Under the pieces are notes generated by a model. The model was not told the origin of the DNA. It saw nothing but the letters and a program-made list of their open reading frames with translations, and searched no databases. A stretch of DNA of 64,000 bases from J029 sp964482495 (lineage in GTDB: Bacteria; Planctomycetota; UBA1135). The translations under genes were made by a program, and so were the position numbers. The stretch spans positions 1 through 64,000 of the forward strand of contig CAYZXS010000010.1 in the NCBI GenBank assembly GCA_964482495.1, read 5' to 3'. Positions within the stretch are counted from its first letter, which is position 1; each line of letters opens with the position of its first letter. Positions 26,890-37,428 of the stretch are shown here, piece by piece.

Positions 26890-27681
26890 ATGCGCGCCGG
26901 CGTCCTCACCCTCTTTCTCTCGCTCCTCGCCTGCTTGGCGCTCGGCGCCTGCGGTGCTCCCGGTCACGCCGAGGCCGGCGGCGCCGGCGAGTCCCTGGAC
27001 TACACCGAGACCATTCGCGGCAGCGACGTCTCTTTCGACATGGTCTGGGTGCCCGAAGGCAACTACTGGATCGGCCGCACCGAGGTCACCTGGGACGAGT
27101 ACCTGCTCTACTGCGACTTCGAGGCCACCGGCCAGCCTGAGCCCGGCGCCGACGCGGTCAGTAAGCCCTCGAAGCCGCTCGATTGGGCGCCCTTCGACCA
27201 CGATTGGGGCGCCGGGCAGCGGCCGGCGGTCGGCATGAGCTGGAACTCGGCGCAGAAGTACTGCCAGTGGCTGTCGCTCAACACCGGCACCCACTACCGC
27301 CTGCCGACGGAAGAGGAGTGGCTGCTCGCCTGCGGCGACGGCGGCCTCGGCCCGCTCGCCGACCGCGCCTGGTTCGCCGACAACAGCGGCGACATGACCC
27401 AGGAGGTGGGGCAGAAGGCACCCAACGCTCGCGGTCTGCACGACACCCTCGGCAACCTGTGGGAGTACTGCGCCAACCCCTACGCCGCCGACGAGCCCGA
27501 GCGCGCGGTGCTGCGCGGCGGCTCCTGGAAGGACGAGGCCGCCGCCCTCACCCCCGACGCCCGGCTCGGCTTCGACGACGACTGGAACCTCGAGGACCCC
27601 AACTTCCCGCCCGGCGTCTGGTGGGTGCCGGACGGCGACCACCTCGGATTGCGCCTGCTCCGCCCCGGAACGACGGAATAG
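26890..27681 (+). CDS. SUMF/formylglycine-generating-enzyme-like lipoprotein, probably non-catalytic
   Basis: This 263-aa lipoprotein (L-G-A-C lipobox near 20) has a C-type-lectin-like SUMF1 fold: V-W-V-P-E-G-N-Y-W-I-G near 50, T-E-V-T-W-D-E-Y, Y-R-L-P-T-E-E-E-W near 136, D-T-L-G-N-L-W-E-Y near 180, and L-R-G-G-S-W near 203. Catalytic formylglycine-generating enzymes need a C-x4-C pair in the C-terminal segment. None is present, and the usual G-F-R-C end is G-L-R-L. A binding or structural role is therefore more likely than sulfatase maturation. It lies 15 nt before a Gfo/Idh gene. Confidence 0.75.
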   Translation: MRAGVLTLFLSLLACLALGACGAPGHAEAGGAGESLDYTETIRGSDVSFDMVWVPEGNYWIGRTEVTWDEYLLYCDFEATGQPEPGADAVSKPSKPLDWAPFDHDWGAGQRPAVGMSWNSAQKYCQWLSLNTGTHYRLPTEEEWLLACGDGGLGPLADRAWFADNSGDMTQEVGQKAPNARGLHDTLGNLWEYCANPYAADEPERAVLRGGSWKDEAAALTPDARLGFDDDWNLEDPNFPPGVWWVPDGDHLGLRLLRPGTTE

Positions 27682-27696
27682 ACTGGTCCGCACGCC

Positions 27697-29130
27697 ATGA
27701 CCGACACCTCAAGACGCCTCTTCCTCGGCCAGAGCCTGCTCGCCGCCGCCATGGCCACCGCCGGCCCGCTGACGCCGGCCCTCTCGCGCGTGCTCGATGG
27801 CCCCAAGGCCGGCCCCAACGACATCCTGCGCGTCGGCGTCGTCGGCGTGCGCGGCCGCGGCCGGGCCCACATCGGCGGCTTCAAGAAGTCGCCCGACTCC
27901 GAGGTCGTCGCCATCTGCGACTGCGACGAGGGCGTGATCGGGCCGGCGCAGAAGTCGGTGCCCGAGGCCAAGTTCTACCGCGACATGCGCGAGATGTTCG
28001 CGGACGAGTCCATCGACGCCGTGACCATCGCGACGCCCAACCACTGGCACTCGCTGGCGGCGATCTGGGCGCTGCAGGCGGGCAAGCACGTCTACGTCGA
28101 GAAGCCGGTCAGCCACAACGTCCACGAAGGCCGCAAGCTGGTCGAGGCCGCCGCCAAGTCAGGCAAGATCGTGCAGGTCGGCACCCAGTCGCGCAGCCAG
28201 CCGGCGACCATGGAGGCCATGGAGTGGCTGCGCGCCGGCGGCATCGGCCGCGTCGACCTGGCCTACGGCCTGTGTTACAAGCGCCGCAAGACCATCGGCA
28301 AGGTCGACGGACCGCAGCAGCCGCCCGAGACCCTCGACTACGACATGTGGACCGGCCCGGCGGCGATGGAGCCGCTGATGCGGGCCAACCTGCACTACGA
28401 CTGGCACTGGGTCTTCAACACCGGCAACGGCGACATTGGCAACCAGGGCGTGCACCAGATGGACATCGCCCGGTGGGGCATGGCGCTCGACCGCCACCCG
28501 GCGCGGATCGACAGCCTCGGCGGCCGGCTCGGCTACGACGACGACGGCGACACCCCGAACACCCAGCTGACGATGCTCGACTACGGCGACAAGCAAGTGG
28601 TCTTCGAGGTCCGCGGCCTCGAGACCCCGAGCTACCGCGGCGCTAGCATCGGCGTCGTCTTCATCGGCGAGGAGGGCTACCTAGTCAGCGCCAGCTACGA
28701 GAAGCTGCAGGCCTTCGACAAGGACGGCAAGCTGATCAAGGAGTTCAAGGGCCGGGACAACCACTACCAGAACTTCCTCGACGCGGTGAAGGCGGGGGAC
28801 AAGGCGGTCCTGAACGCGCCGATCGAGGAGGGCCACCTGTCGGCGGCGATGGGCCACCTCGGCAACATCTCCTATCAGTTGGGCACGGAGCAGCCGTTGC
28901 TCGCGAGCGAGGCGCCCTTCCGCGGCTCCGAGGCCGCCAACGGCAGCTTCACCGGCATGGTCGAGCACCTGAAGGCCAACGGCGTCGACCCGGCGAGCTG
29001 CGCGATCAACCGCGGCGTCGAGCTGCGCTTCAACAACAACACCGAGCGCTTCTTCGGCGACAACGCCGCCGCCGACGCCCTGCTGACCCGGCCGGCGCGG
29101 GCGGGTTACGCCGTTCCGGACCAGGTCTAG
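27697..29130 (+). CDS. Gfo/Idh/MocA oxidoreductase with Tat signal
   Basis: This 477-aa NAD(P)-dependent oxidoreductase has a Tat signal (T-S-R-R-L-F-L-G at 4-11). The Rossmann motif is V-G-V-V-G-V-R-G-R-G-R, near 46. A-T-P-N-H-W-H, V-Y-V-E-K-P-V-S (catalytic Lys) and G-N-Q-G-V-H-Q-M-D are typical of the large planctomycete Gfo/Idh group. TAGACT lies 12 nt upstream. A periplasmic sugar or glycoside oxidation role is inferred. It has no sugar-isomerase partners next to it, unlike the other two Gfo/Idh genes in the window. Confidence 0.88.
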   Translation: MTDTSRRLFLGQSLLAAAMATAGPLTPALSRVLDGPKAGPNDILRVGVVGVRGRGRAHIGGFKKSPDSEVVAICDCDEGVIGPAQKSVPEAKFYRDMREMFADESIDAVTIATPNHWHSLAAIWALQAGKHVYVEKPVSHNVHEGRKLVEAAAKSGKIVQVGTQSRSQPATMEAMEWLRAGGIGRVDLAYGLCYKRRKTIGKVDGPQQPPETLDYDMWTGPAAMEPLMRANLHYDWHWVFNTGNGDIGNQGVHQMDIARWGMALDRHPARIDSLGGRLGYDDDGDTPNTQLTMLDYGDKQVVFEVRGLETPSYRGASIGVVFIGEEGYLVSASYEKLQAFDKDGKLIKEFKGRDNHYQNFLDAVKAGDKAVLNAPIEEGHLSAAMGHLGNISYQLGTEQPLLASEAPFRGSEAANGSFTGMVEHLKANGVDPASCAINRGVELRFNNNTERFFGDNAAADALLTRPARAGYAVPDQV

Positions 29131-29155
29131 GCGGCGCCCTGTCGCCGGCGCCGCC
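29130..29155 (+). terminator. GC hairpin after the Gfo/Idh gene
   Basis: GGCGGCGCC (starting on the last base of the TAG) pairs perfectly with GGCGCCGCC across an 8-nt loop. No T-tract follows, so termination is plausible but unproven. Confidence 0.45.
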
Positions 29156-29162
29156 ACGGGCT

Positions 29163-29168
29163 TAGCAT
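29163..29168 (+). promoter_or_regulatory. -10-like box, DyP gene
   Basis: TAGCAT lies 8 nt before the ATG at 29177 and there is no Shine-Dalgarno sequence, so a leaderless start is likely. Confidence 0.45.
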
Positions 29169-29176
29169 TCCGGGTC

Positions 29177-30067
29177 ATGACCCTCCCCAGCCAACCGGGC
29201 ATCCTCGCCGAGCTGCCGCCGCAGGCGCGCTTCCTGAACTTCCAGCTCGCCGCCGAAGCTACGGCCGAGATCGTGCGCGAGGAGCTGGGGGCGCTCGCCG
29301 TCGACGGCTCTCTGGTGGTCGGGATCGGGCCGTCGGTGGTCGCCCTGCTGGGCGGCGAGGTCCCCGGCCTGCGGCCGATGCCGCACCTCGTCGGCGCCGG
29401 GGTCGAGATGCCCTCGACGCCGGCGGCACTGTGGTGCTGGCTGCGCGGCCAGGACCGCGGCGAGCTGGTGCACGCCACTTACGCGCTGGCCGAGGCGCTG
29501 GCCGGCTGCTTCGAGCTGGTCGAGGTCAGCGACGCCTTCGTCCACGGCGACGGCCGCGACCTGAGCGGCTACGTAGACGGCACCGAGAACCCGGAGGGGG
29601 AGAAGGCGGTCGAGGTCGCCTTCGTGCGGGGCGCCGGCGAGGGGCTCGACGGCTCCTGCTTCCTGTCGACCCAGACCTGGTTCCACGACCTCAACGCCTT
29701 CCAGTGCATGGAGCCGGCGGAGCGCGATGACGTCATCGGCCGCCGCATCGCCGATAACGAGGAGTTCGACGAGGCGCCAGAGTCGGCCCACGTCAAGCGC
29801 ACCGCCCAGGAGAGCTTCACGCCCGAGGCCTTCCTCTTGCGCCGCTCGATGCCCTGGGCCGACCCCAGCGGCGAGGGGCTGGTGTTCGTCAGCTTCGCCG
29901 CCAGCCTGGACCCCTTCGAGGCCATCTGCCGGCGCATGGTCGGGCTCGAGGACGGGGTCGTCGACGCCCTGTTCCGCTTCACTCGGCCGCTGACCGGCGC
30001 CCAGTTCTGGTGCCCGCCGCTGACGGCGGAGGGCCGGCTGCGGCTGGACGCGGCGCTCGGCGGCTGA
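29177..30067 (+). CDS. DyP-type heme peroxidase
   Basis: This 296-aa dye-decolorising peroxidase of the YfeX/class B kind has the G-Y-V-D-G-T-E-N-P signature near 133-141, carrying the distal Asp. The proximal heme ligand is the His of S-A-H-V-K near 200, and the distal Arg lies in F-L-L-R-R-S-M-P-W near 222. No signal peptide is visible, so it is cytoplasmic or encapsulated; no encapsulin gene is in the window. It oxidises phenolic or porphyrin substrates with peroxide. It is transcribed alone and converges with the truncated secreted-protein gene 11 nt away. Confidence 0.9.
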   Translation: MTLPSQPGILAELPPQARFLNFQLAAEATAEIVREELGALAVDGSLVVGIGPSVVALLGGEVPGLRPMPHLVGAGVEMPSTPAALWCWLRGQDRGELVHATYALAEALAGCFELVEVSDAFVHGDGRDLSGYVDGTENPEGEKAVEVAFVRGAGEGLDGSCFLSTQTWFHDLNAFQCMEPAERDDVIGRRIADNEEFDEAPESAHVKRTAQESFTPEAFLLRRSMPWADPSGEGLVFVSFAASLDPFEAICRRMVGLEDGVVDALFRFTRPLTGAQFWCPPLTAEGRLRLDAALGG

Positions 30068-30078
30068 GGCCGCCGCCG

Positions 30079-31359
30079 CTACTGCACCACAAGCGCCAGG
30101 CCGTTGGTGTAGGCCAGCGCGCCGAGGTCGAGGGCGTGCAGCCAGATCGACATGCCCGCGGCGGCCGGCGGCACCGGTAGCGGCAGGGCGGCGTGGCCGC
30201 TGGCGTCGGCGGTCAACACCGGCAGCTCGACGTAGGGCGGGCTCAGCAGCAGGTCTCCGTAAGGCGTCGCGACCGGGCCCCCGCCGGCGACCGAGTAGCC
30301 GCAGCGCACCAGGCCGCCGGGGGTGGCGTAGTCCACCGTCAGGGTGGCGACGCTGCCCGCGACCAGGTCCGTCATCGCCAGGTAGGCGCCGGTCGGACCG
30401 GTGGTGGTGATCTGGATGTCGTCGACGCCGAGGCCATCGAGGTAGCCGTAGGCGTAGTCGTCCTCCTGCGAGAACAGCAGGTAGAAGTCGCCCTGGGTGT
30501 CGGCGCCGGCGGCCGCCAGGTCGCCGGCCTGCACCTGCAGGAACCACGCCGGAAGGAAGCCCCAGCCGAGGTAGGCCTGGTGCCAGGTCAGGCCGTCGTC
30601 AGACACGAACACGCCGTCCCAGGTCTGCCACTCCTCGCCGTGGTTGACGGCCATGAACTCCAGCATCAGGTCCGCCGCGGCGGCGCCGTTGACGCCGATC
30701 ACGAGGGCGTTGCGGACCAGGTGCTGGCTCGCGGTGGCGCCCGGATCGAGCCCCATCTCCAAGCAGCAACTGCCCGAGTTCGCGCTCAGCGGCAGCCCGC
30801 GCTGGCCGATGTTGCACCAGGCCAGGTTGTGGGGCTGACCGCTCGCGGAGTCGAGCTCGTTCACCGCCATGTGCGGCGGCAGCGCGCCGGCGTGGGCCTC
30901 GAAGTCCTCGCTGTATCCGGCGGCGCGGACGAAGCTGGTCGGCAGGTTGATCCAGTCCGGCGGCGGCGGCGGCGGGCCGGTGTCGTTGACGACGACGTCG
31001 TCCAGCTCCCACTCCGAGGCGTAGTCGCCGGTGTAGTGGAAGGCGAGGTTGACGCCGTTGACGCCGGCGTAGGAGGAGAGGTCGACCACCAGCGTCGACT
31101 GCCCGTCGGGCGCGGTGTCATCCGCGATCACAGTGAAGGTGGCGCCGCCGTCGAGCGACACCTCGACGTAGTGGTGGTCGCGCCAGGAGGCGTAGGTCAC
31201 GCCCTGCTCACTGGAGAGGAAGGCCGCGGCGGTGCCGCGCAGGTCCAACGCCGGGGTCACCAGGCGGTTGTCGTTCCAGCCGTAGGGGTCGTCGTGCCAG
31301 GCGTGGGCGGAGGCGCCGGGGGAGCCTCGGCGGGCCGAGGGGCGGGGTCTTCCCGCTCC
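30079..31359 (-). pseudogene. 5'-truncated secreted protein with shared C-terminal domain
   Basis: The frame is open from 31359 to 30079, but no signal peptide or first domain half exists. The protein enters mid-domain at W-H-D-D-P-Y-G-W-N-D-N-R and continues as an extracellular beta sandwich (V-E-V-S-L-D-G-G), a Pro6 linker, a second sandwich and a C-terminal domain like that of the FG-GAP proteins. The only start, GTG 31260, is internal to the fold. Upstream the ABC-F gene ends at 31401, leaving no room for the missing part. The gene was either truncated by rearrangement or misjoined in assembly. Confidence 0.65.
31325..31340. other. perfect inverted repeat near the truncation point
   Basis: CCTCGGC-GG-GCCGAGG lies between the ABC-F stop and the truncated gene's recognisable sequence. 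It could be the ABC-F terminator (no T-tract) or a rearrangement scar. Confidence 0.35.
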
Positions 31360-31400
31360 CTACCGCTAGCGCAGGCGGGCCGCCGCGCCCCTCAAGGCGC

Positions 31401-33344
<1,944 letters not shown>

Positions 33345-33355
33345 CGAAGCGCGGC

Positions 33356-33361
33356 AGTCTA
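33356..33361 (-). promoter_or_regulatory. -10-like box, ABC-F gene
   Basis: On the minus strand TAGACT lies 11 nt before the ATG at 33344. Confidence 0.35.
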
Positions 33362-33366
33362 CGGCA

Positions 33367-33400
33367 AGCGGGCGGCCCCGGCTGCTCGGGGCCGCCCGCT
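33367..33400 (-). terminator. 14-bp GC hairpin after the porin fragment
   Basis: AGCGGGCGGCCCCG at 33367-33380 pairs perfectly with 33387-33400 across a 6-nt loop. A second stem (33407-33414 with 33420-33427) lies next to it. They sit between the porin stop and the ABC-F promoter and probably end porin transcription, although no T-tract follows. Confidence 0.55.
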
Positions 33401-33434
33401 GGCGTCGCGGCGGCGTCCGGCCGCCGCCGCTGGA

Positions 33435-33525
33435 TCAGAAGCTGTAGAGCGCCTGGAGTTGGATCAGGTCGATCGAGTCATCCCAGACGTCGTTGAGGTG
33501 GGTCCACTCCAGGCGCAGCCGGAGC
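33435..33525 (-). pseudogene. C-terminal fragment of an outer-membrane beta-barrel (porin) gene
   Basis: The last 30 or so codons before the TGA at 33435 read as an alternating barrel strand pattern (L-R-L-R-L-E-W-T-H-L, then L-I-Q-L-Q-A-L-Y-S-F) ending in aromatic Phe, the BAM recognition signal of outer-membrane porins. Beyond about 33525 the same strand is only the antisense of a metallopeptidase gene, so the rest of the barrel is missing. This implies a junction here. Confidence 0.55.
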
Positions 33526-34652
33526 TGGTCGATGACGGCCGCCTGCCCTTCGAGGACTCGCTGCTCGAGAGCCGCTGGCGGCCGCAGGAAGCCCGGGCCT
33601 TCCTCGAGCTGCTGCGCGACTTCGCCCGCGCGGCGGACTTCGCCGGCTTCCTGGAGCAGCAGGCCCCGCTCTACGCCCTGGCCGAGGGGCGGATGCGGCG
33701 GCTGATCGACGAGGAGGTGGAGCTGGACTGGTTCGAGGGCTTCTTCGGCGCGGCGCCGGAGGCGAGCTTCCACGTCCTGATCGGCCTCGGCAACGGCCCC
33801 GGCAACTACGGGCCGAAGTTCCGCGACGCCGCCGGCGCCGAGCAGCTCTACGCCGTGCTCGGCACCTGGCTGCTCGACGGCGACGGCCAGCCGGTCTTCA
33901 ACGACAGCGTCGTCAGCACGGTGGTGCACGAGTTCAACCACAGCTTCGTCAACCACCACGTCTACGCCCACCGCGAGGAGCTGCGGGCGGCCGGCGAGCG
34001 GCTGTTCCCGCTGGTGGCGCAGCAGATGCGCCGCCAGGCCTACGGCAGCTGGCCGACCATGCTGCACGAGTCGCTGGTCCGCGCGGCGGTGGTGCGCTAC
34101 CAGCGCGAGCACCGCGGCGAGGTCGCCGAGGCGATGGAGATCGCGCTCCAGGAGCAGCGCGGCTTCCTGTGGATGGGGGAGCTGGCGGCGCTGCTCGGCG
34201 AGTACGAGGCGGCGCGCGACCGCTACCCCGACTTCGGCGCCTTCTTCCCGCGCCTGATCGAGTTCTTCGATGGCTTGGCGCCGCGGATCGAGGAGCGGAT
34301 GGCGGCGCGGGACGCGGCGCGGCCCCGGTTGCTCTCCGCCACGCCCGCCAACGGCGCCCGTGAGGTCGACCCGGCCACGACCGAGCTGGTCTTCCGCTTC
34401 GACCGGCCGATGAAGCGCGACGGCTACTCGGTCATGCTCGGCCCCGGGGGCCGGGAGGCCTTCCCGGAGGTGAGCGGGGCGTCCTTCGACGAGCCCGGCG
34501 AGGTCTTCACCCTCGAGGTGGCGCTGGCGCCGGACCGGGAGTACCGCTTCGGCCTGAACACCTCCGGCGGCAGCGCCTTCCAGGCTCGTGATGGCACCCC
34601 GCTGGCGCCGGTCGAGTTCTCCTTCCGCACCAGCAGCCGCCGCGGGCGTTGA
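33525..34652 (+). pseudogene. 5'-truncated DUF4932-type metallopeptidase with Ig-like domain
   Basis: About 375 codons are recognisable. There is an alpha-helical segment, then S-T-V-V-H-E-F-N-H-S-F near 33910-33945, a zinc-metallopeptidase HExxH motif of the DUF4932 kind, and a C-terminal bacterial Ig-like domain (S-A-T-P-A-N-G-A-R-E-V-D-P, F-D-R-P-M, ending S-F-R-T). No start codon, signal peptide or N-terminal region is present; coding similarity stops at the porin junction. If intact it would be a secreted peptidase of about 500 aa. It is either a rearrangement product or a chimeric contig join. Confidence 0.6.
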
Positions 34653-34658
34653 AGCCGA

Positions 34659-34674
34659 GCGGCGCCTGCGCCGC
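34659..34674. terminator. hairpin between convergent genes
   Basis: GCGGCGC-CT-GCGCCGC followed by GGGTTT lies between the convergent metallopeptidase and sulfatase genes and could terminate the plus strand. The T-tract is short. Confidence 0.4.
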
Positions 34675-34691
34675 GGGTTTAGCCCAGCCGT

Positions 34692-37412
34692 TCAATCCGG
34701 GGCCGAATCCCACTCCTGCGGCGGGGTCGGCGTGTAGCGCGGACTCGCGTCCACCGCCGGCAGCGTGGCCAGCACCGCCGCCAGCTCTGCCAGCGCGGTG
34801 CGGTGCGCTGGCAGCTCGCTGGCGATCAGGTTCCGCTCCTCGCCGGGGTCGAGGCGCAGGTCGTAGAGTCGGCTGGGGGTGCCGTCCTCGACCCAGAGCT
34901 TGTAGCGGTGGTTGCGCAGCACGCGGTCGGCCCGGCCGCTCGGCGGCACTAGGCGCTCGCCGTCGTACCGGGCGAAGCCGCCGCCCATCGACAGGATCCA
35001 GGGCCGCGGAGCCCGCGGCTCGCCGCCGAGCAGGGCGTCGGCGAAGGAGCGGCCGTCGTACTCGTAGCCGCCGGGCAGCGCGGCCCCGGCCAGCTCGGCG
35101 AAGGTCGGCAGCAGGTCGCTGAAGTCGAGAAGGGCGTCGGACCCGGCGCCGGCCGGCACCCGCCCCGGCCCCCAGGCCAGGAAGGGCACGTTGCAGCCGC
35201 TCTCGGCCAGGCCGTTCTTGCCGCCCTGGACCTCGCGGCCGTCGCGGCGGGAGCGCACCGCCCGCGGGCTGCCGTTGTCGGCGGTGAAGATCAGGATCGT
35301 GTCCGCGGCCTCCTCGGACTGCTCCAGCGCCGCCAGCAGCCGTCCCAGGCTGCGGTCGGCGTACTCGACCATCGCCCGGTAGCGGGCCTGCTTCCCCTCG
35401 GCGTCAGGCGCCGCCGGCGTCGCCACGAAGGGCGTGTGCGGCAGGCACAGCGGGAAGTAGAGCAGCTTCGGCCGCCGCCGCTCGCGGCGGGCGAAGTCGA
35501 TCAGGAAGTCGGTGAAGCGGTCGGCGCCGAAGTCGCCCGGATGGCTGCGGCTGCCGGCGCGGGTGTGCAGGTAGGGGTCGTGGTAGCGCTCGGCGCTGGC
35601 AGGGTTGCCGGTCTCGTAGCCGGTCCAGACGCACCACTCGTCGAAGCCGTGCTCGGCCAGCACCTCGGGCTGGACCCGGAAGTCGTTGACCTGCCACTTG
35701 CCGGCGATGGCGGTGGCGTAGCCGGCGCGCCGCAGCATGCGGGCGAAGGAGGGGTTCCGCTCCGGGTCGAAGTGGACGCCGCAGCCCCAGCGCGGCACGT
35801 CCCAGTGGCGGATCCAGCCGTGGCGGAAGGGGTACTGGCCGGTCAGCAGGGTCACGCGGCTGGGCGTGCACAGCGGCATCGACCAGGCGTTGCGGAAGAC
35901 CGTGCCCTCGGCCGCCAGGCGGTCCAGGGTGGGGGTGTCGGCGCCCTCGCCGCCGGAGAAACTGAGCCACTCGGCGCCGAGGTCGTCTGCCATGACGAAG
36001 ACCAGGTTCGGGCGCGGGTCGAGGGCGCGGGCCTCGGCGGCGGCGCCGGCGCGCCACTCAAGCAGCGCCGCGTCCATCGCCGCCACCCGCTCCGGCATCT
36101 CGCCGGCCAGGTCGTGGTCCTCGCCGGGGTCGGCGGCGAGGTCGTAGAGCTCGAGCCGGGCCGGCTTGCCGCGCGGCTCGTGGCGCAGCAGCTTGTAGCG
36201 GTCCTCGGACCAGGCCGACTGCCGCCCGGACTCGAAGCCGATCGGCCGGCCGCGGACGGCGGTCCGGCCGTCGAGCAGCGGCAAGAGATCGACGCCGTCG
36301 AGGTCCGCCGGCTGCGGGAGGCCGAGGGCGCCGAGCATCGTCGGCAGATAGTCGAGGGTGCTGCAGGGCGCGGTCACCACCTGCGGCTCGGGGAAGCGGC
36401 GGGGCCACTCCAACAGCCCAGGCACGCGCACGCCGCCCTCGTAGAGGTCGCGCTTGCGCCCGCGCAGGCCGCCGGCGCTGCCTGGTGCCTTGCCGGCCTT
36501 GCCCTCGGGGCCGTTGTCGCTGCAGAACCAGAGGATGGTGTCCTCGGCCACGCCCCAGCCGCGCAGCGCGGCGCGCAGGCGGCCGAGCTGGTGGTCGACT
36601 TCGCTCATGCAGGCGAAGTAGTGCTGCTCCTCGAGCGGCAGGTGGGCGTAGGGGGCGCGCTGCTCCTCGCTGGCCAGCACCGGCAGGTGCGGGGCGTGGA
36701 ACCAGATCACGGCGAAGAAGGGGGCGCCGTCGACGACCGCCGACTCGAGGAAGGGCAGGGCGCGGTCGAGGATCAGCGCCGAGTCGTCGCCGCTGAGGTC
36801 GGCGCCCGGCTCGTCCTCGGCCTTGCGGCCCGGGCCGGTCCAGTAGGCGGTGCCGTAGGGGTTGCCGAGCCCCTGGTCGCCGACCCCGCCGGCCCACTTC
36901 GGCGGCGTCACCAGCGGGTCGTAGGTCGGCACCTTCGATTCGGTCGAGAAGCAGACGTCGAAGCCGCGCTCCCACGGCGGCGCGTAGTGGGCGGCGTGCT
37001 TCGGGCCGCCGCGGTTGGCGTCCTTCTCGGTGGTGGTCAGCGTGCCCAGGTGCCACTTGCCGAAGTGGCCGGTGCGGTAGCCGCGGGCGCGCAGGATCTC
37101 GGCCAGGTTCGGCTCGTCGGCGGGCAGGTGGCCGACGTTGGCTTGGAAGATGCCGTAGCGGAAGGGGTGGCGGCCGGTCAGGCAGCTGCCGCGGGTGGGG
37201 GAGCAGACCGGCGCGCCGGCATAGAAGCGGTCGAAGCGGATTCCGCTCGCCGCCATCTCGTCGAGGTTCGGGGTGAGCAGTTCCGGGTGGCCCTGGTAGC
37301 CGGCGTCGCCCCAGCCCTGGTCGTCGGTCATGACCAGGATCAAGTTGGCAGGCGACGGTTCCTGGCCCTGGGGCAGGAGGGCGGCCAGCAGCAGGCAGGA
37401 CGTCTCGAACAT
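34692..37412 (-). CDS. tandem two-domain sulfatase polypeptide
   Basis: This 906-aa protein, probably exported through a short N-terminal hydrophobic segment, contains two complete S1 sulfatase domains. Domain 1 (about 20-450) has M-T-D-D-Q-G-W-G-D, C-S-P-T-R as formylglycine site near 70, and G-K-W-H-L-G. Domain 2 (about 470-890) has M-A-D-D-L-G, C-T-P-S-R near 518, A-G-K-W and T-A-D-N-G-S. Both retain metal and catalytic residues, so two desulfation activities in one chain are expected. It is divergent from another two-sulfatase gene with only 11 bp between starts. The substrates are unknown; a sulfated polysaccharide is likely from the neighbours. Confidence 0.9.
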   Translation of the reverse strand: MFETSCLLLAALLPQGQEPSPANLILVMTDDQGWGDAGYQGHPELLTPNLDEMAASGIRFDRFYAGAPVCSPTRGSCLTGRHPFRYGIFQANVGHLPADEPNLAEILRARGYRTGHFGKWHLGTLTTTEKDANRGGPKHAAHYAPPWERGFDVCFSTESKVPTYDPLVTPPKWAGGVGDQGLGNPYGTAYWTGPGRKAEDEPGADLSGDDSALILDRALPFLESAVVDGAPFFAVIWFHAPHLPVLASEEQRAPYAHLPLEEQHYFACMSEVDHQLGRLRAALRGWGVAEDTILWFCSDNGPEGKAGKAPGSAGGLRGRKRDLYEGGVRVPGLLEWPRRFPEPQVVTAPCSTLDYLPTMLGALGLPQPADLDGVDLLPLLDGRTAVRGRPIGFESGRQSAWSEDRYKLLRHEPRGKPARLELYDLAADPGEDHDLAGEMPERVAAMDAALLEWRAGAAAEARALDPRPNLVFVMADDLGAEWLSFSGGEGADTPTLDRLAAEGTVFRNAWSMPLCTPSRVTLLTGQYPFRHGWIRHWDVPRWGCGVHFDPERNPSFARMLRRAGYATAIAGKWQVNDFRVQPEVLAEHGFDEWCVWTGYETGNPASAERYHDPYLHTRAGSRSHPGDFGADRFTDFLIDFARRERRRPKLLYFPLCLPHTPFVATPAAPDAEGKQARYRAMVEYADRSLGRLLAALEQSEEAADTILIFTADNGSPRAVRSRRDGREVQGGKNGLAESGCNVPFLAWGPGRVPAGAGSDALLDFSDLLPTFAELAGAALPGGYEYDGRSFADALLGGEPRAPRPWILSMGGGFARYDGERLVPPSGRADRVLRNHRYKLWVEDGTPSRLYDLRLDPGEERNLIASELPAHRTALAELAAVLATLPAVDASPRYTPTPPQEWDSAPD

Positions 37413-37418
37413 GAGGGG

Positions 37419-37428
37419 ATCCTATGGT
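37419..37428. promoter_or_regulatory. overlapping face-to-face -10-like boxes
   Basis: TAGGAT (minus strand, 37424-37419) lies 6 nt before the minus-strand ATG at 37412. TATGGT (plus strand, 37423-37428) overlaps it and could serve the plus gene if that gene starts at 37445. Confidence 0.35.

Noticed and set aside
37419..37428. A coordinated bidirectional switch between the two sulfatase genes
   Set aside because: The overlapping TAGGAT and TATGGT boxes are suggestive, but the plus-strand box depends on an unproven start at 37445 and has no -35; kept only as a low-confidence site.
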